A stretch of DNA of 64,000 nucleotides from the IMG/VR virus record IMGVR_UViG_3300048821_000386, positions 33,389 through 97,388 of that record, one strand, 5' to 3'. Positions 49,029 to 57,459 of this stretch are shown piece after piece (position 1 is the stretch's first letter; the number at the start of each line of letters is the position of its first letter). Made by a program: the position numbers and the translations under genes. The stretch is from a virus. The notes beneath the pieces were generated by a model. That model worked only from the letters and a program-made list of their open reading frames with translations, made no database searches and was not told the origin of the DNA.

Positions 49029-49505
49029 ATGGCCGCAGTCATCACCGCAGAGGTTTCTACGCCCTGGTTACAACAGGCGGGCCTCAAGATTCGCTCCTGG
49101 CACGGAACGGGCATGAGCACGTTCAACGCCTGGCGCCAGCATCGGGACCAGGAAGCTCTTGAAAAGGCTCTGGCCCGAATCATCGAGACAGCCAATGGCC
49201 ATCAGGCCAAGGGACTACCCAAAGGATCGCCTGCGTACTTTGCCCTGCGGGACAAAGCCACGGCCAAGATCGACACCTTCTGCAAGAAGTGGAATGTTGA
49301 TCGGACTGTTATCGAGGCGGAAGCACCCGCACTCAGGGAGATGTATGCCCTGACCATTCCGGACAAGCAGGCACCTGCAAGTCTCAAACTGCTGGCTGCC
49401 TTCCTGGGAGGGATTCTTTCCCTTGTCCTGATTGGCGCGGCGTCTGGCCTCGTCAATGTCGGCCATAACTGGGTGATGCATCTCTTCACCCATGTCATTC
49501 ACTAG
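49029..49505 (+). CDS. C-tail-anchored membrane protein
   Basis: 158 residues from the ATG at 49029 (GAGGAG upstream). A helical soluble part (EALEKALARIIETANGHQAK) is followed by a C-terminal transmembrane segment (LLAAFLGGILSLVLIGAASG, about residues 120-139) and a short His-rich end. The function is unknown. It begins a run of small membrane-protein genes. Confidence 0.65.
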   Translation: MAAVITAEVSTPWLQQAGLKIRSWHGTGMSTFNAWRQHRDQEALEKALARIIETANGHQAKGLPKGSPAYFALRDKATAKIDTFCKKWNVDRTVIEAEAPALREMYALTIPDKQAPASLKLLAAFLGGILSLVLIGAASGLVNVGHNWVMHLFTHVIH

Positions 49506-49514
49506 GAGCTGAAC

Positions 49515-49790
49515 GTGTTCGGATTTCATCGCAGGCCCAAGTGCTCATGCACAGGAGACCATTGGAGTTGGCCAACCACTCGCGCCCACGAGAACTTTCA
49601 TGGACAGGTGGTGACAACAACCACCTGCCTGAAGCACGGCACCGTGCGTCTCTACAACTTCGATGAAATGCGAGTTGCAACCATGGCCGAGGAATATGCG
49701 GTCCTGGAAGAGATTCAAGCGTATCTCAACCGGCATCATCAGGAAGGAACCCATGCCAATCTGGCTATTGTGGCTCCTGCCGTCGTATGA
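49515..49790 (+). CDS. Small Cys/His protein
   Basis: 91 residues with a GTG start (GGAG upstream). CSCTGDHWSW and a later CLKHG suggest a zinc site, followed by a helix (EEYAVLEEIQAYLNRHHQEG). Its 3' end overlaps the next gene. The function is unknown. Confidence 0.6.
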   Translation: MFGFHRRPKCSCTGDHWSWPTTRAHENFHGQVVTTTTCLKHGTVRLYNFDEMRVATMAEEYAVLEEIQAYLNRHHQEGTHANLAIVAPAVV

Positions 49791-50082
49791 AGCAGGATTC
49801 TGGTCCGCCCTCATTGCCGGCAAGCTCCGCGACCGTGGCAAGACCCGAGAGCTCCTTGTCTACGGACGTCCCGCACGGACGTGTCTGCCGATCCTTGATG
49901 AGCGGCTCCGCAAAGCTGCGGGAACACCGACGAAGTCGCAGGCACTCGTGGCCCGATGGATTACCACCAGCTTGCGTTGGCTTGCGAATACCCGAGCCAT
50001 GGAATACGCAATTCTGCTCGGCCTGAAACGGGTCTGGCCAAAAGGCCAGACCATTTGCACGGAGGTAAAGCTGTGCCTGTAG
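49753..50082 (+). CDS. Small basic protein of unknown function
   Basis: 109 residues from the ATG at 49753 (AGGAAGG upstream). It begins MPIWLLWLLPSYEAGFWSAL, a hydrophobic but short stretch, then is basic and helical with RPARTCLPILDERLRKAAGT. It overlaps the genes before and after. No family is recognised. Confidence 0.55.
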   Translation: MPIWLLWLLPSYEAGFWSALIAGKLRDRGKTRELLVYGRPARTCLPILDERLRKAAGTPTKSQALVARWITTSLRWLANTRAMEYAILLGLKRVWPKGQTICTEVKLCL

Positions 50083-50186
50083 GCCTCAAGATCGCATTAC
50101 TGCTGTCCTTCGTAGCCATGTACGCCTTCTGCATGTACAAAGCTCGCCACTGTGAGGAGAACACGGATGATTCTGACCCCGTCTAA
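50073..50186 (+). CDS. Tiny membrane protein
   Basis: 37 residues from a GTG at 50073, with GGAGG seven bases before it. The sequence (GLKIALLLSFVAMYAFCMYK) is a single transmembrane helix with a basic end and an acidic tail. It overlaps both neighbours. The function is unknown. Confidence 0.6.
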   Translation: MPVGLKIALLLSFVAMYAFCMYKARHCEENTDDSDPV

Positions 50187-50514
50187 TACCGGCAACGTCG
50201 CGGCCGGTGTCGGTGTCGGCATCTTCGCCTGGGGCGCCTTCCTGAAGGCAGACAAGATTCCCTGGATTCAGAAGCTGCTGACCACCAAACGCAAGGACGC
50301 AACCCTGAAGTGGATCGACAAGAACAAGGGCATCAGCCTGCTCGGGCTGGAGACCATCAACTTCGGCATTCACGGGATCACCGAAGCCAATTCGGTCATG
50401 TTTGCGCTCGGCAATACGTTGCTGAATGTGCTCATGCTTTGGGTCTACCTACCTTTCCGGCGGATGAAGCTCAACAAAGAACACACTCAGAGCGTATTGA
50501 AGGGAACCGCATAG
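50167..50514 (+). CDS. Small membrane protein with two hydrophobic segments
   Basis: 115 residues from the ATG at 50167 (GAGGAG upstream). Hydrophobic stretches NVAAGVGVGIFAWGAFLKAD and VMFALGNTLLNVLMLWVYLP flank a basic loop. The stop overlaps the GTG of the HNH gene (TAGTG). The function is unknown. Confidence 0.6.
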   Translation: MILTPSNTGNVAAGVGVGIFAWGAFLKADKIPWIQKLLTTKRKDATLKWIDKNKGISLLGLETINFGIHGITEANSVMFALGNTLLNVLMLWVYLPFRRMKLNKEHTQSVLKGTA

Positions 50515-51137
50515 TGACCTATCCCTCCAAAAGACGACCGCGTTCTTCCACAAAAGGCTTTGTTGGCAATTTCATCGGCAAGCTGGAAGTCATTTGCAAA
50601 GGCGGAAAGAACAAGCGAAACGAACAGCTTTGGAATTGCAAATGTTCCTGTGGAAACGCAACCACAGCTTCAACAAGCCAGCTGGTAAATGGACAAAAGA
50701 AGAGCTGCGGTTGTCTTAACAGGTCGGGAAACCCACTTAGAGGTAAACCTCGTCCTTCCGCCAGCCTTGGCGAGGGAATTGCGGCTCGTAACAAGCTGAT
50801 CGCACATTACAAACGGCAAGCTAAAAGCCGAGGTTACCTGTGGAATTTGTCCCAAAACCAATGCCTCGAACTCTTTGCCGGCGATTGCTACTACTGTGGC
50901 TGTGTTCCAGCTCAGAAGTTCACCACAGGAGTTTCCAACTCCTTCACGGGTGCTTTCGTTTATAACGGCATCGATCGCTGGAACAATGACCTCGGCTATG
51001 AGCCCGACAATGTCGTATCGTGCTGTGGCAAATGCAATGAGGCCAAAAGCACGCTATCAGGCGACGATTTCATCGCCTGGGTTCTTCGAGTTCATCACCA
51101 TTTGCATTCAACTGTTCTCAAAAGAGAGGCAGCATGA
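50514..51137 (+). CDS. HNH homing endonuclease with zinc ribbon
   Basis: 207 residues from a GTG that overlaps the previous stop. A ribbon-like AP2-type unit (FIGKLEVICKGGKN, WNCKCSCGNATT, QKKSCGCLN) is followed by an HNH domain (GDCYYCGCVPAQK, YNGIDRWNNDLGYEP, VSCCGKCNEAKSTL). The C-terminal half is closely similar to the enzyme at 59697-60431, so they are paralogs. It inserts between two small membrane-protein genes. It presumably homes into that site and has no other phage role. Confidence 0.88.
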   Translation: MTYPSKRRPRSSTKGFVGNFIGKLEVICKGGKNKRNEQLWNCKCSCGNATTASTSQLVNGQKKSCGCLNRSGNPLRGKPRPSASLGEGIAARNKLIAHYKRQAKSRGYLWNLSQNQCLELFAGDCYYCGCVPAQKFTTGVSNSFTGAFVYNGIDRWNNDLGYEPDNVVSCCGKCNEAKSTLSGDDFIAWVLRVHHHLHSTVLKREAA

Positions 51138-51298
51138 CCAAGCTCTCAATCCTTGCAATCCTGTCACTCCTGTTCATCGGAGTCACCCGCATCGCGCAGT
51201 TCGTCATGGCTCTGTTCGTCATCGTGTTCTTCGGATTCACGACGTTCGAGCTTATCCGCACACTCAGACAACCGGCTCGCAGACAGCAAGCCGCGTAG
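51134..51298 (+). CDS. Small membrane protein
   Basis: 54 residues (MTKLSILAILSLLFIGVTRI, then AQFVMALFVIVFFGFTTFEL) with two hydrophobic segments and a basic, Gln-rich tail. The ATG overlaps the HNH stop (ATGA). The function is unknown. Confidence 0.65.
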   Translation: MTKLSILAILSLLFIGVTRIAQFVMALFVIVFFGFTTFELIRTLRQPARRQQAA

Positions 51299-51321
51299 CA
51301 CCCGTCCTGGAGGGACGCACC

Positions 51322-51558
51322 ATGAAGCTGATCTTTGGATTCCTGCTGTTTGTTGCCATCGTCGCCATCACAGGCGGGCTCTACCTGATCATCCGCAAGG
51401 AAGACGACAAGAAGTGTGACCTGCAGCGCCTGTACTCCCTACCCAGCCAGATCGCCCGACGCGTGCAATCGCTCGGTGACTATCTGTTCAGCCTCTTCTG
51501 TTCCAAGCCAGAGGCCAACAACGAGCATCCGACAGCCGGAGTAACTGCCGCGGCATAG
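51322..51558 (+). CDS. Small membrane protein
   Basis: 78 residues from the ATG at 51322 (GGAGGG upstream). One N-terminal transmembrane helix (FGFLLFVAIVAITGGLYLII) is followed by a charged tail. The function is unknown. Confidence 0.6.
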   Translation: MKLIFGFLLFVAIVAITGGLYLIIRKEDDKKCDLQRLYSLPSQIARRVQSLGDYLFSLFCSKPEANNEHPTAGVTAAA

Positions 51559-51576
51559 CCACGGCCTGGAGTTGAA

Positions 51577-52014
51577 GTGAATCAGCCTGCCAAGAAATTG
51601 GATCAGTACGCCGTTCAATGGCAAACCAGCATGAACAACAGTCGTGTCGAAGACTATCTGGACAACGCAAATAAGATCAAGCATGATTCTGATCGTCCAG
51701 CTCGTCTCAAGGCATTCCTCTGTGTTCTCTGCCACTATCTTGGATCGGGCATTGGCGGAGCTGCCATGACTACGCGGCCCTGCGTCATCTGTCACAAAGA
51801 CGTGCTCTATGGCAGCACCTGCACAGACGCTCTCTGTGATGAATGCGCCAAGCTTCACGACCTGTGCAAGCACTGCGGGGCTGACAGAGAACTGCGCCGC
51901 AACAGACGCAAGTTCGCCTGGATCACTCCAGAACCAGAAAGGACTGTCCCCGCCAAGGGTGTGGTCCAAATGGCTCCAATGATGCTCTTGCCTCGGAGGA
52001 ACTCATGCGAGTAG
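51577..52014 (+). CDS. Double zinc-finger-like protein
   Basis: 145 residues with a GTG start (GGAG upstream). The centre carries paired Cys motifs (RPCVICHKDVLYGSTC, LCDECAKLHDLCKHCG) that would form two zinc sites in a RING- or LIM-like arrangement. The end is basic. It overlaps the next gene by ten bases. The function is unknown. Confidence 0.6.
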   Translation: MNQPAKKLDQYAVQWQTSMNNSRVEDYLDNANKIKHDSDRPARLKAFLCVLCHYLGSGIGGAAMTTRPCVICHKDVLYGSTCTDALCDECAKLHDLCKHCGADRELRRNRRKFAWITPEPERTVPAKGVVQMAPMMLLPRRNSCE

Positions 52015-52532
52015 TTCACTGCAAGCGCGAACCGTCCACCAAGTACATTGGTCGTGGCAGCATCTACGGCAATCCGTTCACGCACCTGCCCGTTGGCAGC
52101 ACCAAGGCATCTGTTCAGGTTGAATCGATCGACGAAGCAGTCGACTCTTTCGAGGAGTGGCTGCGTGGCGATCCGAAGTGGGCCCATGTCGAACCCAAGC
52201 GCAGGCTTCAGATCCTGCAAGCTCTATCCACAGATGGGACGTTCAAAGACGACGATATTCTCGGCTGCTTCTGTCGGCCGGCGCATCGCTGTCATGGCGA
52301 TGTGCTCGACAAGCTCTGGCAGGAGATTCACTTCGACATTACAGACGGTCGCAATCGCTACGTGCCGTGCCCCGTCTGTCACAGCGTCGTCGGAATGGGC
52401 ATCAGCACGCGCAACGGTTATCAGTTTGTTCGCTGCACATCCTGCGATCACGAAGGTCCAATGATCCAGTGCATTCAACCGTCCTCCGGTATAGACAAAC
52501 TGACGTTCGATGCCTGGAACCAGCAGAGCTAA
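52005..52532 (+). CDS. DUF4326 domain fused to a Lar-like zinc domain
   Basis: 175 residues from the ATG at 52005 (GGAGG upstream). Residues 1-105 have the DUF4326 pattern: YIGRGSIYGNPFTHLP, then GCFCRPAHRCHGDVLDKLW. Residues 115-175 resemble restriction-alleviation protein Lar: VPCPVCHSVVGMG, VRCTSCDHEGP and a final FDAWNQQS. DUF4326 is a phage-enriched family of unknown chemistry. Lar relieves host restriction in Rac prophage. The fusion suggests an early anti-restriction or host-interaction protein. Confidence 0.7.
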   Translation: MRVVHCKREPSTKYIGRGSIYGNPFTHLPVGSTKASVQVESIDEAVDSFEEWLRGDPKWAHVEPKRRLQILQALSTDGTFKDDDILGCFCRPAHRCHGDVLDKLWQEIHFDITDGRNRYVPCPVCHSVVGMGISTRNGYQFVRCTSCDHEGPMIQCIQPSSGIDKLTFDAWNQQS

Positions 52533-52544
52533 CTCAGGTATTCG

Positions 52545-52679
52545 TTGAAGGCATTCGCGTTCCTTTTCACGCTCATCCTTGCACTCGGCGCAGCCGTGTG
52601 CCTGTGCATGGTCAGCTCCGCTCGTCTGAAACGTCAAGTTTCGGAGCTGGCTGCCATGCGTCCAGCGGAGGCTCTATGA
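52545..52679 (+). CDS. Tiny membrane protein with TTG start
   Basis: 44 residues from a TTG at 52545 (AFAFLFTLILALGAAVCLCM is the transmembrane part). The stop overlaps the next ATG as ATGA, supporting the frame. There is no clear ribosome binding site. Confidence 0.45.
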   Translation: MKAFAFLFTLILALGAAVCLCMVSSARLKRQVSELAAMRPAEAL

Positions 52680-53104
52680 AACCAATCGTCATGTTATGGG
52701 CCGCCGCGATTGCGATTGTCGGCAGTTGTTTGTTCTGGCGCAACCGAAGGCGCTACCGTCGGAAGGCATTCCTGTGGGTTGCCATGAAGTCCGCGGTCGA
52801 GCTGCTCATCCTGTTTCTGGTTGCAGCTCTCATGCCGGCGCTCCTGATCGTGTGGCTTGTCGTCTGGGTCACCCGGCCCATCAAGACGCCCTGGGTTCGC
52901 ACCATTGTCGGTGTGCTCAGTGGCGTTGTGTTCGGGATATTCTCCAGCTTCGCGCTGGAGGCGCTAATCTTCTTTGGCATCTTCGCCATCGATCTGAAGA
53001 CAGGCGCGCACGACGGCGGCTTCCTGCATTGCTGGAAGCGTGCCCGCGAGGAAGATGCCGATCGCCACTCAACCATGCTGATGCCTGAAGCGCAGGCCGC
53101 ATAG
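52676..53104 (+). CDS. Multi-spanning membrane protein
   Basis: 142 residues from an ATG overlapping the preceding stop. Three to four hydrophobic segments (IVMLWAAAIAIVGSCLF, LLILFLVAALMPALLIVWLV, VGVLSGVVFGIFSSFALEAL) and a cytoplasmic charged tail. It is the largest of the small membrane proteins in this block. The function is unknown. Confidence 0.65.
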   Translation: MKPIVMLWAAAIAIVGSCLFWRNRRRYRRKAFLWVAMKSAVELLILFLVAALMPALLIVWLVVWVTRPIKTPWVRTIVGVLSGVVFGIFSSFALEALIFFGIFAIDLKTGAHDGGFLHCWKRAREEDADRHSTMLMPEAQAA

Positions 53105-53428
53105 GAGCTTTCCTCTATTCAGCCTGCAGTCCATCCATCCTACTGTAGACACAGCTTGAGACACACCAACGAACACATCATGCAGTGGCAATGATCCCAG
53201 CGCCACGCCTCAGTCCTCGAGGGTGTCCGGTGTTCGACTCGGCTTTAACAAGACGCCCGTAAAACGGCAGATCCAGCACGACTGGGACCTACAGCGAGTA
53301 TGCCAGGTTCAGGACACACAGATTGCCTGAAGTGGTCCTGAGTTTACCGACTGCCAGAGAATTGCTGGACATCAAAGTGGGCGGCGTTGGAAGGCGCCGC
53401 CCGCTGAGAGAGCGAGGAGCATTCGGCT
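53105..53428 (+). other. Intergenic gap with one strong hairpin
   Basis: About 320 bases without a gene I can support. Near its end an eight-base stem (GGGCGGCG at 53379-53386, CGCCGCCC at 53395-53402) sits 26 bases before the next start and may terminate upstream RNA. Confidence 0.5.
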
Positions 53429-53671
53429 ATGAGAATCGATATTGACACAGCGAGGACGAAGCCCTCGCGGATCAACCTCAAACGGCATGGGACCGCATTC
53501 AAGCACCTCCTGTGCCTGATTGGCTGCATTGGGGCAGCCATCACACTGCACTTCGGAGTGCTGCTCATCTTCCCGAATATGCCGTTCTTCCTGGCGCTGG
53601 TGTTGCTGATCGTTCTCACCTTCGCGTGTGTTTACGGGTATCTCTACCGGGAAACGAGGCCAGCCCAATGA
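53429..53671 (+). CDS. Small membrane protein
   Basis: An 80-residue protein with GAGGAG at good distance from its ATG. A basic N-terminus is followed by two transmembrane helices (LCLIGCIGAAITLHFGVLLI and FFLALVLLIVLTFACVYGYL). It overlaps the next tiny gene as ATGA. The function is unknown. Confidence 0.65.
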   Translation: MRIDIDTARTKPSRINLKRHGTAFKHLLCLIGCIGAAITLHFGVLLIFPNMPFFLALVLLIVLTFACVYGYLYRETRPAQ

Positions 53672-53772
53672 CCTGGCCCGAAGCATTTCTAGGAGCTTTC
53701 ATCGTTGTGGCCGCTGTCCTTTTCTTTGGATTTGTCACAGACGCAATCAAAATCAACATCGGCGGAAGATAG
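53668..53772 (+). CDS. Tiny membrane protein
   Basis: 34 residues (MTWPEAFLGAFIVVAAVLFF, then GFVTDAIKINIGGR) with one transmembrane helix. The start overlaps the previous stop (ATGA). Confidence 0.55.
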   Translation: MTWPEAFLGAFIVVAAVLFFGFVTDAIKINIGGR

Positions 53773-53788
53773 CCGAAATGGAGACTTC

Positions 53789-54289
53789 ATGAGCCAGGGT
53801 AAAGGCATTTCAGACGCCGTCCGCGAATCGATCCGCGACTGGATCACTCCAGACGTGGCTGAGAAGATTCGCATCGCAGCGAAGGCGGACTACCACAACT
53901 TCATATACCAGCTACGAGACGCCAAGAGCTGGGTTCGTCGTGTCCGCCGTGGCATTGCCAACGGCTGGGAGCGGGACTACGACTGCAAGCAGATTCCCGG
54001 CGGCCGGGTGGGCCTGCGGGTCCACACTGACTCGGCCGATCGCTACATCAAGTACGTCACCTTCCGCGTCGACGGCAAGCTGATCGGCGGCGGAGTGGTC
54101 AACGTGCCCAGTGTTCTGGTCGGACAAGCAAGTCTGATGGGCCGCAGAATCCAGAACGCATCGTTCGCGGCAACTGAGGCAACGCCGCGGTTCCGTCCAT
54201 TCACAGCCAGCGAGCTTGCCAAGCTGACCACCGAATTGGAGTACGGTGACAGCGGCATTATCGACAGCATGTTCGAGGAAAGAGCCTAG
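53789..54289 (+). CDS. Protein of unknown function
   Basis: 166 residues from the ATG at 53789 (GGAG eight bases upstream). Helical N-terminus (DAVRESIRDWITPDVAEKIR) and a beta-rich centre (YIKYVTFRVDGKLIGGGVVN). It lies directly before the DUF2135 protein gene, only three bases apart, so they probably form an operon. No family is recognised. Confidence 0.6.
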   Translation: MSQGKGISDAVRESIRDWITPDVAEKIRIAAKADYHNFIYQLRDAKSWVRRVRRGIANGWERDYDCKQIPGGRVGLRVHTDSADRYIKYVTFRVDGKLIGGGVVNVPSVLVGQASLMGRRIQNASFAATEATPRFRPFTASELAKLTTELEYGDSGIIDSMFEERA

Positions 54290-54292
54290 CCA

Positions 54293-56320
54293 ATGTTCAG
54301 TGTCTTAAAGAAGGCGGTTGCCCTGCAGTTCGATGTCATGAAGGGGCATCAACTATACCGGGTGCAAGTCGACAAGGATCAGCTGTGGGATGTCTATCTC
54401 AGCAGCTTCCCGGCGGGCTCGAACCCACTCTACAAACAGCGGACTGAGCATGACTGCCAGTGCTGCAAGAGCTTCATCCGTGCAGTAGGCGGTATAGTCG
54501 CCATCATTGACGGACAGCTCGTGAGCCTCTGGGATGTTCGTGTCGGCAATCCCTACCAGCCGGTGGTTGATACGCTGTCCGCCCTGGTCAAGTCGTCTCC
54601 GATCGATAACATCTTCCTGCACACCGAACGCACTGCAGGGACGGATGGGAACCTTCAGCAACTTGAATCAAAGGAAGTTCTGGCCTGGGAGCACTTCTTC
54701 ATCACGCTTCCAACAACCTGTGTTGTCCGTGGCGATGCCATCGGTCCACAACTGTCGGACTTCCGCAGTACCAAGGATGTGCTTCTCCGTGGTCTCAAGG
54801 AGATCACACTGGAATCGATCGACACTATTCTTGAGCTGATCAGCCAGAACTCGTTGTACCGCGGGGAGGAGCACACTTTCGAACTGACCAGCTTCCGCAA
54901 GCTGAAGGTGGAGTTCGCCAAGGTGCGCAGCGTGGAAGCGCAGGATCTGTTCGCCTGGCTGCATGCCAAGGCTGTTCCGGCTGCGGTAACAAGGATACGT
55001 GGCAACGTCATCGGATCGCTGCTCACAGACTTGTCCGAAGGCCGGGAAATGGATGCCGCCGTAGCTTCGTACGAGTCGAAGGTCGCACCCACCAACTACA
55101 AACGGCCGACTGCTCTGATCACCAAGGGAATGATCGAGAAGGCGCGTACCACGATCGAGGAGCTGGGGTTCACCTCTGCTCTGGATCGTCGCTACGCCAC
55201 CATCGAAGACATCACCATCAACAACATTCTCTTCGCGGACCGCAAGGCCAAGAAGGCCATGAATGTCTTCGACGGTCTGGCCAGCGCAGTTCCCGAGAAG
55301 GTACCCAACCTGGACAAAATCGAGACGGTGTCCATCGAGGACTTCCTTGCCAACGTGCTGCCCAAGGCAGAGTCGTTGGAAGTGATGTTTGAGAACCGTC
55401 ACGCCGGCAACCTGCTCAGCTTGATCTCTCCCGTCGACCCGACGGCCAAGACCATGTTCAAATGGCCGAACAACTTCTGCTGGTCTTATGCAGGAGAACT
55501 TGCTGATTCCATCAAGGAACGTGTCAAGCGTGCCGGCGGCGCCGTAGACGGCGACCTTCGCTGTTCGCTGTCCTGGTTCAACTATGACGATCTCGATCTG
55601 CATCTCATCGAGCCTGGAGCATCTCGCACGACAATCAATGGCGAAGAGATCTGCTTCAGCAACCGGCGGTCAAGAGCGGGTGGTGAACTCGATGTGGACA
55701 TGAATGTGGGATCTGGCGGTAGCCGAAGCGCGGTCGAGAACATCACATATCCCGATCGTAGGACTATGCGCGAGGGCCTTTACAGGCTATTCGTTTACAA
55801 CTACAACAAGCGGGAGACCGTGGACGTTGGGTTCGAAGTTGAAATCGAATTCGATGGCGTCGTTCGCACGTTTGCTCATCCGAAGGCTGTTCCTGCCAAC
55901 ACTGCTGCGGTCGTGGCGGAATTCAATTACACCCACAAGGGCGGATTGGAGATCGTCAAGTCGCTTCCTTCATCGCAGGCGGCCAAGAATCTCTGGGGTA
56001 TTCCAACCCAGACCTTCCACAAAGTGTCCGTTCTCATGCTCTCGCCCAACTACTGGGATGAGAAGACCGTCGGCAACAAGCATTACTTCTTCATGCTCGA
56101 CGGCTGCCTCAATGATGGCAAAGCCCGCGGGTTCTTCAACGAGTTCCTGACCGACAGCCTCAACGTGCATCGCAAGGTGTTCGAGGTTGTTGGCTCGAAG
56201 ATGAAGACCGAGGAGTCGGATCGCCAACTGAGCGGCATCGGCTTCTCATCCACACAGCGGAACTATATATTGTGCCGCGTGAAGGGCAGCTTCACCCGTA
56301 CCCTCAAGATCACCTTCTAA
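54293..56320 (+). CDS. Large protein with DUF2135 (YfaP-like) domain
   Basis: A 675-residue protein. The N-terminal 130 residues contain an SFIRAVGGIVAIIDGQLVSL segment with a Cys pair (CQCCKS). Residues about 420-530 match DUF2135: LRCSLSWFNYDDLDLHLIEP, CFSNRRSRAGGELDVDMNVG, EGLYRLFVYNYNKRETVDVG. DUF2135 proteins are found near stress and tellurite-type loci in bacteria and in some large phages; the biochemical role is unknown. The 129-residue gene behind it is a frequent partner in phage genomes as far as I recall. Confidence 0.65.
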   Translation: MFSVLKKAVALQFDVMKGHQLYRVQVDKDQLWDVYLSSFPAGSNPLYKQRTEHDCQCCKSFIRAVGGIVAIIDGQLVSLWDVRVGNPYQPVVDTLSALVKSSPIDNIFLHTERTAGTDGNLQQLESKEVLAWEHFFITLPTTCVVRGDAIGPQLSDFRSTKDVLLRGLKEITLESIDTILELISQNSLYRGEEHTFELTSFRKLKVEFAKVRSVEAQDLFAWLHAKAVPAAVTRIRGNVIGSLLTDLSEGREMDAAVASYESKVAPTNYKRPTALITKGMIEKARTTIEELGFTSALDRRYATIEDITINNILFADRKAKKAMNVFDGLASAVPEKVPNLDKIETVSIEDFLANVLPKAESLEVMFENRHAGNLLSLISPVDPTAKTMFKWPNNFCWSYAGELADSIKERVKRAGGAVDGDLRCSLSWFNYDDLDLHLIEPGASRTTINGEEICFSNRRSRAGGELDVDMNVGSGGSRSAVENITYPDRRTMREGLYRLFVYNYNKRETVDVGFEVEIEFDGVVRTFAHPKAVPANTAAVVAEFNYTHKGGLEIVKSLPSSQAAKNLWGIPTQTFHKVSVLMLSPNYWDEKTVGNKHYFFMLDGCLNDGKARGFFNEFLTDSLNVHRKVFEVVGSKMKTEESDRQLSGIGFSSTQRNYILCRVKGSFTRTLKITF

Positions 56321-56345
56321 CCAATTCACCCAGGAGAAAGAATCC

Positions 56346-56735
56346 ATGTTCGAGAAAGCAGCACGTTTGAAGCTGCGGTTCGATACGTCCAAGGGCCTCG
56401 TCACCGTCGAGGACTTGTTTGATCTGCCGCTGACCGTTCGCAACGGAGGCGCCAGCCTCGACAACATCGCCAAGGGCATTGCTCGTCAGATCAGGGAAAC
56501 CGAGACTGAGAGCTTCGTGCTGACCACGACCAAGGCCGACACGATCCTGCAGCTGAAACTGGAGATCGTCAAGCACGTTATCGCCGTGAAGAAGACCGAA
56601 GCCGAAGAGGCCGAGCAGGCCGCGAATAAGAAGGCCCAGAAGCAGAAGATTCTCGGGATTCTCGCCAAGAAACAGGACGAGGCGCTCGAAGGCGCTTCCG
56701 AAGAGGATCTGAAGAAGCTGCTCGAGACGCTGTAA
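56346..56735 (+). CDS. Conserved helical phage protein
   Basis: A 129-residue protein (MFEKAARLKLRFDTSKGLVT, VEDLFDLPLT, then SLDNIAKGIARQIRETE). The second half is a charged helix (AEEAEQAANKKAQKQKILGI). I recognise the pattern as a protein that recurs in large phages, but not its function. AGGAGA precedes the ATG, and a terminator hairpin follows. Confidence 0.7.
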   Translation: MFEKAARLKLRFDTSKGLVTVEDLFDLPLTVRNGGASLDNIAKGIARQIRETETESFVLTTTKADTILQLKLEIVKHVIAVKKTEAEEAEQAANKKAQKQKILGILAKKQDEALEGASEEDLKKLLETL

Positions 56736-56745
56736 CCCACCAGCC

Positions 56746-56769
56746 AGGGCCGTTAGACGACGGCCCTGA
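56746..56769 (+). terminator. Terminator hairpin
   Basis: A nine-base stem CAGGGCCGT/ACGGCCCTG with loop TAGACG lies eleven bases after the stop. There is no T-run. Confidence 0.55.
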
Positions 56770-56782
56770 GCTGAAGGAGCTT

Positions 56783-57022
56783 ATGAAATACCGCAGCTGG
56801 CAGAAGAGACCACATGTGGTCTCAGCCGAGAAGTGGCCGATTCTCAATCACGAACGCGGCCTGCTGATTGACAAGAACATTGCAGGCAAGCTGACTCAAG
56901 AAGAACAGTACCGGCTGAATCATCTGAACTCTGTCGGCGATCGCTATCTCGACCACTGGTTTACTCCCCAAAGAATCAGGGAACTGAAGGAGCTGGAACA
57001 TGCAGTTAGTCGAACTGCTTAA
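56783..57022 (+). CDS. Small protein of unknown function
   Basis: 79 residues (MKYRSWQKRPHVVSAEKWPI...) with AAGGAG upstream. Basic and aromatic, with a helical C-terminal half (LTQEEQYRLNHLNSVGDRYL). It overlaps the next gene by 23 bases in another frame. Confidence 0.6.
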   Translation: MKYRSWQKRPHVVSAEKWPILNHERGLLIDKNIAGKLTQEEQYRLNHLNSVGDRYLDHWFTPQRIRELKELEHAVSRTA

Positions 57023-57257
57023 CAAGGCCAATTCGGCCTACCCGGACAACTATCTCTCCGAGTATTTCGACGACAAAACCGGAGAGCCCACAACTCCCAT
57101 CGCCGGCGATACGTTGGCCAAGTTCATCGTTGCTGAGCTGCGGGAAACCTTTGACCCTAATGCTACTGACGAACAGCAGCATGAAGTGGGCCGCCAGGTG
57201 CTGAACAGGGCAGGCGACACTTTGTACGAAGTGTCGATCGCTCTCGGCACGAACTAA
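57000..57257 (+). CDS. Small acidic helical protein
   Basis: 85 residues (MQLVELLNKANSAYPDNYLS...) with AAGGAG at good spacing. Acidic and helical (GDTLAKFIVAELRETFDPNA). The function is unknown. Confidence 0.65.
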   Translation: MQLVELLNKANSAYPDNYLSEYFDDKTGEPTTPIAGDTLAKFIVAELRETFDPNATDEQQHEVGRQVLNRAGDTLYEVSIALGTN

Positions 57258-57285
57258 TCACGTTTGCGAAACCTGCAGGAGGAAC

Positions 57286-57459
57286 ATGCTCTTCTGGCTG
57301 CGGTTCTTCGCTTTGGTCTTGTTGGCAGCAACTGTTAGCGAACCAACAACCAGGCAACCAGTAGCACGACCGTGCTGCATTGCCACAACGCCGTTCACGG
57401 CAAAGGGCCGCGCTAGTCTCCAGGATTGGTCAGCGCCCACCGGCGGAGCTGTGGGTTAA
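57286..57459 (+). CDS. Tiny exported or membrane protein
   Basis: 57 residues from the ATG at 57286, preceded by AGGAGG. The N-terminus (MLFWLRFFALVLLAATV) could be a signal peptide or anchor; the rest has two adjacent Cys (RPCCIATTPF) and is Pro/Thr-rich. Confidence 0.45.
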   Translation: MLFWLRFFALVLLAATVSEPTTRQPVARPCCIATTPFTAKGRASLQDWSAPTGGAVG

